Assembly: GCA_003008705.1 (NCBI GenBank)
Contig: PDUO01000007.1
Coordinates: forward strand, 340,123-404,122
Direction: 5' to 3'
Source of the DNA: Pezicula radicicola
Lineage: Eukaryota > Ascomycota > Leotiomycetes > Helotiales > Dermateaceae
DNA length: 64,000 nucleotides
Part shown: one piece after another, positions 1 to 10,235 of the stretch
Layout of the letters: every line of letters starts with the position of its first letter
Numbering within the stretch: position 1 is the first letter of the stretch
The notes under the pieces: model-generated
What the model saw: the letters and a program-made list of their open reading frames with translations, nothing else
What the model was told of the DNA's origin: nothing
Database searches by the model: none
Made by a program: the position numbers and the translations under genes

Positions 1-2350
1 GTTGGGCGTAGATCTTTCACCTCATCAAGTAATGCAAGATGCGCCTTCGTGGGTCCAACCAGATCCTCGAGAGCCTGCTTTGTTCTCCAAAGAGTAAGAT
101 TCTCGGACTTCGTCTTTGCCTCCGCAGTTGCAACTTGTCGAATGTTTCGTGATTTGAGTACATCCGATTTGCTTTGGCCTCCAACACGAATGACATGCCC
201 GACTCCAATCTGTATAAGATGTTCTAGGAATTGGTCTAGAGCATGGTTTGTGTAAGATACAACGACGATGGGTCCAATGTCTTTGCAATCTAGCAAGACC
301 CTCATCAGCTGGACACCAACGTAGGACTTCCCGGTTCCGGGCGGGCCTACGAAATTGTTAGAGTGCTGATCATATAAAAGATCTAACGAGTGATGCGTAC
401 CTTGAATAAGCGCATATTCTCGAGTAAGAGCAGCGATCAGTGCTTTGCATTGACCTTTGTCCAGTCCAGTCTTTTCTTCAATCAGATTGATGGTCGCTAG
501 GTCGTCCACTGATGCTCCTGCATCTAAAGAAAGGCCTGTTCCGTTGACTTTGCAGATTGAGTCTAGCGCAAACTTGAAGCCAGGTAAGCGCGCATAAAGG
601 GGGGGAGGAATATCAACGTTGGTCGTTTCCTCAGGAAGGATCCATTGACGAAACGGTAACCGACTGAATTTCTGCATGGACTGAAGAGTCTCGAGGATTG
701 GTAGGAAGGTTCCAAGAATGACACCGGGAAGCTCAATAAGAACACCGGGGTTTAAAGGGCTCGTTGTGTGGCTGAGTCTAATCAAAGATTTCAGATCTTC
801 TTCATATCTTGCGGCCAGGTGGGTTGTCACTGTGGCGTATTCGGAGTCTTTACTGAGACTATTTTGTTGATTGAGCCCTGTCTTCTTCCAACTGGTAGTG
901 AAAAACAAGACAGAGGATCTCGTGCCGTTCAAGGAGACAAAACATAGTAACACACCCTCGTCCAACCGTCGAGCTTCTTCCCAGTACTTTCGTCTGAGTT
1001 GGGGAGATGCCTTACCAATCCACGGTGGCTGCTTGAAGGATATATGGACATCTAGTCCTCCGCGTGCATCTGGAGAGATTTGTTTGATGAAAGCACCTGG
1101 ATAACTGTATGCTCTTACATGGTCGCCAAGGATGAGCCTAGAGCTATGGAGGAGGGTTGGATTACGCTCAATGGCGTGCATTAAGCCGCCTAGGCCTTCC
1201 TTAAGCTCACCAAAAATGTCGTGCCGAAGGAGACGGAAAAAGGTGTCTATATGGCGCTCGGCCGCATCGGTTAGAAAGTGAGGCTGGTCGAGATCAGTTG
1301 AAGGTAGGAACTCTTTGGCGTCACTCCGAATTTCATCTTCAGTTGGAAGGATTTTGATATCTGTAAAGATATTAAGTCAGTAATAGCGCGTATTAAATGG
1401 TTAACAGGCGAGTCATGAACACTGTAATTTTTGCTTCGAAGTCCGGGTTTGAATTCCTACGCAGGGAACAGAGCAGGCTTACCTGGGATTTCGGCCCTGT
1501 CGTTATCATGGCGACCGTCCGGCAGAACAACTTCTCGTTGGACTTTTGTTGATACTACAGCAGGGGCGGATATACCCATTACTCCTTGATCTTCTTCTCG
1601 TTGTAATAATCCTGTCGCACGAGCGATCATTCGTCGAATCTCTCGGATTTTGTTGTTGATGATCTGGGCAACTACGGGTTGCTGAGTAATGCCGGCGATC
1701 GATGCAATGTTCTCTAAGGTGGCTACGAGATCAGGAAGATCATCATTTGATGCTACGCGATTCTCTCTCACAAGGAGTTCGCGAAGTGCAGTGAGTGCAG
1801 CAACGATGATCTTCTCTGTATCTGCCATTGATGCTGAACCTTCAGATTGAACATGATGGTTGAGAAGATTGTGAGAAAGGTTGTTAAAGAATAGAATGGC
1901 CCTCTTTCCGTTGCTTCCAGAAATGAAGTTGAACAATCCACCAACAGCAGTATCAACAGAGATACAGTCCAGCAAGGCTGGGTGGGTGATAACCTCAAGG
2001 AAAGGCTTAGCCAGTTCGACGAACTTGCTACTACCATCCGCATGGGCTTTCATTTCCATCAGCGTTCGGATATGCTGGCGGCCATTTGTTTCATCACTAT
2101 CAAGATCTCGCGGAAGCCACTGTTTCTCCTCCTTGTCGCCATGATTGAGGATTCTAAGCGCGTCTCTCCATAGCTTCTTGATGATAGCTCGATTGCACAG
2201 TTAGCTTGAGTACCTAGAAATAAGATTTAGGAGAATTGTACCTAAATCATTGGCTTTGGGTTCACGCTTAAGGACTCTCTTCCACGCATAGTACTCATCT
2301 TTAGCCGCCTGGCGTTCTGGTGTTAGTTGGGGTTGTTTGCCAGGCGCCAT
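1..2350 (-). CDS. NFX1-type/Hrr1-like RNA helicase, N-terminal part (cut by window start)
   Basis: About 706 residues are visible. Exons are 2350-2242, 2187-1483, 1360-401 and 346 to beyond base 1; the three junctions are all phase 1 and keep one frame from ATG at 2350. The Walker A motif GPPGTGKS lies at about residue 592, followed by a PIVVVSYTNHALDQFLE block, both typical of the ZNFX1 / Hrr1 superfamily-1 helicases. Upstream are family-like blocks (FFRLLRHDIFGELKE, GLDVHISFKQPPWIGKAS). In fission yeast Hrr1 acts with Argonaute and an RNA-dependent RNA polymerase in RNAi-directed heterochromatin; a similar role here is inferred. Intron 3 (347-400, 54 nt) cuts the codon for the first Gly of Walker A and carries no in-frame stop. 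The remaining helicase motifs and any NFX1 zinc fingers lie outside the window, so ATPase completeness cannot be judged. Confidence 0.88.
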
Positions 2351-3679
2351 GGTTGCTGGAAGATGTTAGTAACTAAATCCTAAAAGGGGTGGAAGAGGCT
2401 TCAACGTACCGGAGGTATTGTAATGTGCTTGAAGTTCACTTCGCGCTAAAGACTGCAGATCGAGCAGAGGATAGCTTCACTTTCAAATCAGCTTGGCACG
2501 AGTGTTGGAAAAGGTGACTCTTGCTCTGCCAATGTCGAACTGAAGGCGAGAAGTAGTGATAGAAAGATGATGCCACGATTTAGATCGGTGTTCAGAGATT
2601 GATGAAGTAGGTCTACCAGCGCGAGGCTCTAGGATTCAATAAAGAGGAGGGCAACCGACGTCGCGTGGGCAAGAAAAGACCTGGTTGCTACGATACTCCT
2701 TCTCACCACTGGTGTCCCATGGGAGGCGAGACCTCTATAGGCGAAGAGTTACGTGGTCGCGGTATGATACGTGAGAAAGAATGGAGATTGTTGAGAATCT
2801 CGAGCTGGAGCAGGACAAATCGAGTAGTCACTCGGCTGCCGAAGCGAGGTCGTAGGAGGTACTTTTGCCAGGCACTTCCTCATCAGTCCGCAAATACGCA
2901 CCTGCCTCGAAAGAAACTTAATGAGCGGGGTGCAGAAGTTTCCATTAAAGGATTCTTTGGTACTGTCTATTGTCGTCTATGATTCTGTGCATGATGCTCG
3001 ACAAGATCAAACTAACCATCATCAAAGTACACCTTGATACTTGATGACACCAAAGATCTCGGCCACGGTCTTAAACGCAATGGAACTCCCATGTGCCGAT
3101 GAGACGAGATGTAAATAACTGCTACCCCCAGATTACTTCATCTACATTGCGAGGGCTGCGGATGGCGGCCACGCATTACTCTATTAGAAGTTGCCGCCCT
3201 TAAATGTCAACGGTCCTACCACACTCTGTGTGTATCATGAATCACTTCAGCTTCAACTTGATGTTTAAGCCGTACTTGAACAATCCTTGGTCTTGTGTAT
3301 TCTTGTTTCGAGTGTGGTTGAGTAGCGTCTTAAAACTTACGGAACTTTCCTACTTGGAAACACAACAGCTCTGGGAGGAGCTGAAGCTTAGGAAACATAT
3401 TCTCATTAAGTAGGGTATCTGAAAGCTAACATCATTACGCACAAAAATGCTCGTAAATATGTCCATCCCTCACAGTCGTAAACTAGTGTCAAAAAAAAAG
3501 GCTAAAATGCTGATGTGCAAATGCAAATGCTATAAGGATGTACAGGGTACCTTCGCGAGCAATGCTACAGCTCTAAAGCTCGTAAGAAGTGAAAACTAAA
3601 AGACAATCCGGCCTAAGAAAGAGCGAGACAGTACTGGGGAAGATAATTGTACAGGTGTGCAACATTTGTTCCGCAAAAA
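2351..3679. other. Intergenic spacer between helicase 5' end and glycogenin 3' end
   Basis: This 1.3-kb spacer separates two genes of the same orientation, so it should hold the helicase promoter and the glycogenin terminator. Open frames here (for example 2665-2982 on the plus strand) show no recognisable protein composition or splice support. I see nothing else definite. Confidence 0.5.
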
Positions 3680-6010
3680 TTAAGTCTCCAAGATGTCCTT
3701 CTCCTCCTCTGTCGGCCCTAGTGGTGTCTCGTACGTAGGAAAAGTTTCGCCTTTCTCGAAAGCCGGCATCGACCCACCATAGCTTGGCTCCTCCATGGTT
3801 GTTCGCGGTGTTGTACCATCTGCGCTACCTTCTTTTGGTGCTTGTGCCACATAGGTTGGAGACACTACACCCTCTGAGCCATAAGGCAACGGCCGCATGG
3901 GGATCTCACGTGAAGAAACGGAATCCATGGATAGCTTCTGAGCCAGCACGGCGGACTGTCGTCGGGCTAAGAGATCCAGTTGTGCTGAAGGATCCTGTGG
4001 ATCATCAGCAATGAAATGCGCTGTTTGAAGGCCGGAGGGCACGCGCTCACCCATTCAGACTGTTTTGGTACACCCTCCGCTGCAGGAAGTTCTCCATCCT
4101 CGTCTCTCTCTTCGCCCCAAAAACTAGGTCGACGAATCGGAGCAGGGGTGACCGGCAAACTAGGCCTCTCGAGCTCTGTTGGAAAATCTGTGAGCTTCAT
4201 GCTATGTCGTCGTTGTGCTCCTGGACTGGAAATTTGATCTATACCTGAGCCGTATCCCTGCAGTACTTGAATGTTGCCCTTGCGATTTCTTTGCAAGTTG
4301 CCAATGTACCGCTCAATTTCAGGGATATCGTCCCAGGCGTTTCCACGCGTAAAGGTTTGCCAAGGATCAGTAGGCGTGACTCGTAAAGTTGGAGTCGTAG
4401 GCGTGACCGTTTCTCGCTCGTCTTCGGTGGTGGAGGCAGAGGTGGTGCTATGGAGGGTTGGAACAGGCTCGTCCTCTAAGAAGACGCGAGTAGGTTTTGG
4501 TGCGTTCTTTTCCCATGGGAATATTGGTGTAGGCTTTTGATACGTCGGTGTTTTGGGAACTTCGTAGTACATGCCCTTTGGTGGTTCAGGGTAACGCTCT
4601 GGTGCTTTGAATGGCGTAGGATCAGAAGACATGTCGTAATGTGTTGACGGAAAATTGGCGGCTTCAGGCTTTGAATCTGAAGGTGGCGGAGCTTTACTGG
4701 CGTCCCAAGCCGAATATGAGCTCTCAGTCACTGCAGTCACTGTAGTCACTGGAGGAACTGTAGTCACTGGAGGAACTGTAGTCACTGGAGGAACTGTAGT
4801 CACTGGAGGAACTGCAGTCACTGGAGGAACTTCAGCTACTTCCTCTTTTTCCACTCCTGCGACCTGTGCCTTAGGCGAGGGCGCTTCCACTGCTGGTTGC
4901 GATTTTTGCTCTTCGGATGGTGAATGGAATATCTCACTACCAGTTTTTGTAGGGGGGCTGGAGACAGTGATGCCCGGAGGTCGGTATTCTCCTTTCGTAT
5001 GATACTGCACGATCGGCGATATTCCTTTAGCCGAGCTGTCTGCGGACTAACTAATTGTTAATATCTTTGCAAGGCCAATTGCCCTGGGAGCCTTACTGAT
5101 TCTCTGAAATGCCTATCATAAACTGCCCACCATCTTCCTACCATCTCGTTATATGGCGTAGCACCCTTGTTTGCTTCTCTTCCCTCTGTCCATGGCTTAC
5201 TCTGGCCAATGAAATGAGCCATGCTCACACTCGACTGGAAATGCTTGTATGCTGGGAGGTACTGGTAGTGTGCAGACGGGGTGACATTATAGGTGAAGCT
5301 TATTCGGTTGTAAGTGTTCTTGAAATGCATATTCAACAGACCCTGGTCAGCACCATCAAATGATATACCTCTTTGTGCCATGGCCAGCAACGCATAGTAG
5401 TCTCCCATATTCGGAGTGAGAACCATGAGCCCAGTATTAAACAGGTCTGGCCAACCGATATCTGGAGCTGCTGAGAATGGTTGTGGTAAATCGAAGAGTT
5501 CGTCAGGTGCGCGAAGTGCAACCATATCTGCATCGATATAGACAATTTTTCGAAATTGTAGGCATTTCCACAGATTTATTTTGGTGAAGGTTGAATGAAG
5601 GTCGCCTCGGTTCATGAGGAATAGATTGGCTGGGGTCTTGTTTATAATTCGCTCGACAGGGACGATGTAGTCGTAGAGCGTCTGTCTGAGTATTAGAAAT
5701 GTCTGCGAGTACTGAAAGCATCCTTTTCTTACATTGAGCTCAGCAATACATTCTGTGGATATTGTGTCGGCTATGATGAGCACTGCTAACTTCTTGGTCG
5801 TGCCAGCATCTCGTAGAGAATGCGCCAGTACCAATGCACCTGTATTGAAGCTCTAGTCAGCCCAGTAGATGAATATTTTGAGCATCAAACATACCAGGAA
5901 GGTAGTTGTCGTTCAGCAACAGCTATGGAAAAATGTCAGAAAGGTCCCAAGATCTGCGCGAGATTGGCATGACGTACTGTCGCGTAAACGTCTTCCCCTT
6001 CAATGGCCAT
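3680..6010 (-). CDS. Glycogenin (GT8 self-glucosylating glycogen primer), 687 aa
   Basis: Glycogenin transfers glucose from UDP-glucose to its own tyrosine and starts glycogen chains in the cytosol. Exons are 6010-5978, 5922-5895, 5839-5733, 5681-5097, 5046-4051 and 3994-3680, total 2064 nt in one frame. The GT8 domain spans about residues 5-270. It has an N-terminal LLLNDNYLPGALVLAHSLRD, the metal/UDP-binding DAD at 106-108 in IDADMVALRAP, FNTGLMVL, DQGLLN and HFIGQSKPW. The C-terminal part is long, low-complexity and Pro/Thr/Ser-rich, with VQYHTKGEYRPPGI just after the catalytic domain and WDPSAQLDLLARRQS near the end, as in fungal glycogenins. Intron 3 (5682-5732) is 51 nt and stop-free. 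The tail contains an 18-bp minisatellite (4745-4834). Identity is firm; the last exon rests on a 56-nt intron at 3995-4050. Confidence 0.93.
4745..4834. repeat. 18-bp coding minisatellite in glycogenin tail
   Basis: Five adjacent copies of an 18-bp unit (gtcactggaggaactgta with small changes) start at 4745, 4763, 4781, 4799 and 4817. On the minus strand they encode PPVTTV hexapeptides. Half-units (gtcactgcagtcactgta) lie just before the array. The unit is a multiple of three, so copy-number change would lengthen or shorten the tail without shifting frame. Confidence 0.95.
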
Positions 6011-7027
6011 TGTATGATGATGGTAGAATATGGTTGATCGCTGGAGAATCCTCTGACGAAGAGGTTGTGTACGAAAAAAAAAAAGAGAGAGAGAGAGAGA
6101 GAGAAGACGTCAAGTTTGTCGAGCAGAATTGGAGTGTGCGGAGGAGAGGTTGGAGACGGCTGGGCTAGATGTTTGGCGGGGATAGCCTTGTGTTGCCCAC
6201 TTTTCTTGAAGTAGGTCTCGTCCGACTTTGTATCAACAAAACAATAACACGGCCTGGAGATTGTTATTGTTCTCTGGCCACCTTACGACATCGATCTCTC
6301 TAGGTAAAGTTTGGGGAAATTTGGTCTGGGTGATTTCTGAATGCCATGGGAAAGAATAAATAAGTTTTGAGTTTTGTTGAAGAAATGCTGAGAGGAACTT
6401 TGCCCAATTTTGCCATACGACACTTTCTTTGTGCAGTACCCGCCTTTCCCCCTCCTGCAAGCTTCCACCACGCGGCGGCTTCTTGTCCAAGGCTCCTTCC
6501 TATTCGCCCTCGTGGCTGGACCCTTGAAAGTGTGCAGTAGCTACTGGCTGACCCCGCGGTCATTGTGCAGATTCTTAGCAGCGCTTTCCTGTCGTGGCCG
6601 TCGTGTCCGTCGTGTGACTGCAACACACAGACGCCGAAAGCTCGCAAAAGAAGCTTCAGATCATCACCTCGGAGATTTCTCATTCAACTTTCCAAGAAGC
6701 TACATACAAAGAGCAGCAAGCAATTAATTCAATCGGAAAGTCAGAAAGTAGGTAGGCTGGAGCTTCAAGACAGACAACACTCTCTCCCCATCATCTCGGC
6801 AAGCGATTGAAGGCAAATCTTCCAACCCCAGCTTTCCACAGCCTTCCAGCCTTCCAGCCTCCATCCAGCCTTCCGAGCCCCCGACATCTCGCCGCCGCCC
6901 CTCATCTCGTCCATCTCGTCTCACAATTCTTAAATAATAAATCCATAAATCCACAAATCCAATAAATCCCAAAGTCGCGCCGTCCATCCCCTACGTCATT
7001 GAAGCTGGGGCAGTCCATATTATCAAA
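6011..7027. promoter_or_regulatory. Divergent promoter region, glycogenin (-) / F-box gene (+)
   Basis: About 1 kb separates the two start codons, so this holds both promoters and leaders. A poly(A)-(GA)n tract lies at 6074-6104, close to the glycogenin start. The last 200 bp before the plus-strand ATG are C/T-rich, as often in fungal leaders. No TATA box or named operator can be assigned with confidence. Confidence 0.45.
6074..6104. repeat. Poly(A) run followed by (GA)n microsatellite
   Basis: Eleven A residues (6074-6084) are followed by about ten GA dinucleotides up to 6104. The tract sits 64-94 bp upstream of the glycogenin start, so it would lie in its leader or core promoter, where it reads as TC repeats and a T run on the coding strand. 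Confidence 0.9.
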
Positions 7028-8287
7028 ATGGACAGTCCACCAGGTCGCAGTATCTTGTTTCCCGACGAGGGAGAGCTGGAGCGCCCTGTTGTACAGTCAC
7101 ATGACGTTGGTCAGTCCGACTTTGGCTGGGCTATGTCAGTGGCAACCGGCAACGATGACTTTACAAGACTTGCCAGGGCAATTGAACGATGCCAAAAAGA
7201 CGCCAAGGCACAGAACGTCGAGGCAGAGAAGATCTTGGACTTGATCAATCTGAGATCGGTGATATTCCAACCACCCAAGGTCAAGACAAAGGCTACCATG
7301 TCTCAAGAAGCTGCAGCAACAGTATCGAAGGTCAAGACCAAGGGCGTATTCTCATTCATGGACTTGCCCACTGAGCTGCGGGTGAAGATCTGTGAATATA
7401 TCCTCATTTCATCATCCGAGATTACAATTCCACACAAGACGGCCCCCAAAGCCAAGCAAGAAACGCCAACCTATCCATCCGTCGCTATTCTTCGCGCCTG
7501 CAAACTCCTTAATGAAGAAGCAACCCCTATCCTCTATGGCAAAAACAACTTCGCCATTACTCTCCCCGACCCCTCGTCACGTTTCGATGAATCCTTTCCT
7601 CTTTTCTCAAGTCTACGATGGACCTCAATCGAACTAATTCCACGCCTCAGCTTCACCAGCTTCACCAACCCAGGAGACAAGATTTCTCCAGCCTCATTCG
7701 TCTGTACTGGCGCTGACATCCTCACCCAATTCAAGCCTGGTGACTTCCGGCTCTCCCCTATAGGAATGGACAGATATCATGTAAGTCTCCAAGTTCTCGG
7801 GAGTAAATTTGCCTCTTCTAGGTTAATCTACTCCTTGCTCCTGAATAATGTTTGAGCTACTCCCAATAATATTTAGAACAAGTAAACTAACTCCGAGTTT
7901 CTGATTTATAGGTTCGTCACGCCTGGAACTGGATTAGGTACGTATTTTTATGGCCGGACTTCCGTCTCTGAGGCATACTTCTCTAGAGTTGGAAGGCATG
8001 TATTACTCCTAGTTGTTTCGCCAGCTCCAGGAAAGCGTCTTACATTCCATTTGTTTACTTCAAAACCCCCAAACTGACTTTGTGATTTTCTAACAGTTGT
8101 GAGGTGATGAAAGCAGAGTTGGCTGCGTTTCAGAAAGGTCTGGAAGATTTCTTCAAGTTTCTAGGCACAACCTTCTAATACCTCTATAGAATGGAAAGAG
8201 TTGATGGAGCCTGCTGGGTTTGAGCTGCCTCCAATGGATTGGGATCCTCAGTCGTTGTTTGGTCTGCAGGAATTCGGTTATCTATAA
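7028..8287 (+). CDS. F-box-like domain protein, 327 aa
   Basis: Model: exons 7028-7780, 7912-7937, 7987-8052, 8097-8137 and 8190-8287 (984 nt, one frame). Residues 108-126 (FSFMDLPTELRVKICEYIL) match the F-box-like start of many fungal proteins, where the motif recruits substrates to SCF-type ligases or marks a related fungal fold. A second block (VAILRACKLLNEEATPILYG, about 151-170) is also common in this fungal class. Residues 1-107 are charged, with KVKTK repeats. The first exon is firm. Exons 3-5 are less so: intron 3 (8053-8096) is only 44 nt and the last donor is weak (GTCTGG). Skipping exon 3 would change the C-terminus. The substrate is unknown. Confidence 0.72.
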
Positions 8288-10235
8288 CGTGGAGCAAATG
8301 GTATGGGAAATGTATGGATTATGAATTATGGTTGGGGGTAGATGGGCTGCTTCGAGTATATTATGGTGTATGGCATGGAATTCGCCAATAAAATAATAGC
8401 AGAGAGCTCTTTGGAGTATGCGGTTTGATACCCTTCACGGAATGCGCACATTAGAAACAATAAAAATTCTTGTTTCTGCGCCTCTCTGGTTGATATTTTG
8501 AGTTGACGATCCAATCTAAGTGAACTCCTTAATCATCCACATATGTCGAACCTCGTAGCAATTGTACGACGCGGTGCAAAATGAAACGGAAAATAAATAT
8601 GTTAGAGTAAGGAATCCAATGCCGTCCACTCTCAACTTATTTCAATCCATTTGGTCGAAATAGCAAGTTCAAGTTCAAGAGAAAACGAACCACAACCACC
8701 CTCTTAAAAACTCTAGAAGTTAATTGACAACTTTCAACTTCATATCTCTATATATTCGAATACAATTTGACTACCTGCAATATTTAGCGAGGACTAAGTT
8801 CATTCATCTCTATAAATTACCAATTCAACTAAACTAATTATGGTGCCTCCTATTGAACGTTATATCCGCTCTACCAATTCTAGTCATTTTCACTTAACCA
8901 TATCTCTAGGAGCAATATAAATAGCTAGAATATAATTCTACGTATTAAATATATAGATCAAGTAATTTTATAGGTAAAACAAAATAATATAAGTACTGTA
9001 TTTTTTGGAAGTGGAAACATTATAACAATGCAAAATGGATATATACCCAACAGGAGATAGGCTTTAGTTGGAATGTATGTGTTACTGCAACGCTTTGTTA
9101 AGAATAGATTAAGATAAATAAATTGAGTGTCTTACTACCTTACCTAGTTACTAAAGTTAAGTAAGTTAAAATAGCGATATCGAACTACACCGAAATTCTA
9201 GATTCTATACCGAAAACAGCATCCTGCAACAGTACTGTAGACTGTTTACTCACAGCCTCCCCCTCTAAAATCATTTCCCCCCGAATGCGTATAAATTCTC
9301 ATTTCCCTTTTTCCTTCACTATATTCATCAATTTTATTCCCTGGCTACTGTAGGTAGAGAGGACTACTATTGTATTCATAAATTAAGCGAGATGGGCTCT
9401 CTGCTAACGGTGACATTTTGGAGAACTATTAACCACTTAAACACTAAGTAAGTATAGGGACTTAGCACTTTTAAATAGATTTCGTATAGAACACAATATC
9501 TATTTCCTCTAATATACCTCGTTCACATTACTCCCTATAACCGACCACTCAGCAAGAACGTTACTAAGTGGAGAGTTCTTCCAGCTTACTTAATTTCCTC
9601 AATGTCTAACTCATCGTCAATAACAACGTAAAGAAGCCATTTTATCATTTGGCCTTGTTGGCATATGCAGGTTTTAAAGAAGTGAATATAAAGGGGCAAA
9701 TTTAGGTACACAAAGCCATGCCGATGCAAGAGTGCTTTCCTTGAGAGAGAAAATTCATTGTCTCGCCTAGGATAATAAGTGTGACTGGGCATCACAACAG
9801 AATTTTTATAACTTTGATAATATCTATTCTCCGCTATGGAAACAAGTACCCGTCCACCAAAGCTCGAGCATCAACGCCTGAATGTGGAATGACTAGCGGA
9901 GTGTCTTTCCTTTGCACGTCTTGTTGGACTTTAAGCCAATAGCACACCTAATTGACATAGCGTATATAGGAGTGCATGGAATATGGCCAATCTGCTTTAA
10001 GAATAGAACTATTCACCGCTCCTCTAGACAAATAAGTTGAAAGATAAGTTAAACATTCTGGACTCTATGTTATGATAACATTCAAAAGCAAAAATATTGT
10101 GGATTGTGTTCCATTCCTTTAAAAAATTGTTCGTACGATTACATAATCTTTCCCATGCCTACCAGAACGCCATCAATGCCTTTACTTTCGCGTAGAAATA
10201 AAAATCCATTGTCCTTCATATCTTCTACCGACTGA
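8288..10235. other. A+T-rich gene-free spacer
   Basis: About 1.9 kb between two convergent genes is visibly A+T-rich, especially 8700-9600, with many TA-rich runs such as those near 8930-9010 and 9100-9200. No open frame has protein-like composition; the 69-codon frame at 9586-9795 (-) is not convincing. The spacer is much longer than needed for two terminators. A decayed, RIP-mutated transposon is one explanation, but no terminal repeats were seen. Confidence 0.5.

Noticed and set aside
2665..2982. 105-codon plus-strand frame upstream of the helicase gene
   Set aside because: Its composition is Arg/Trp-rich without any motif, and it lies in a divergently spaced promoter region.
4655..5002. 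Plus-strand Val/Thr/Gly-repeat frame over glycogenin
   Set aside because: The repeat is a mirror of the PPVTTV minisatellite; no start context or splice support.
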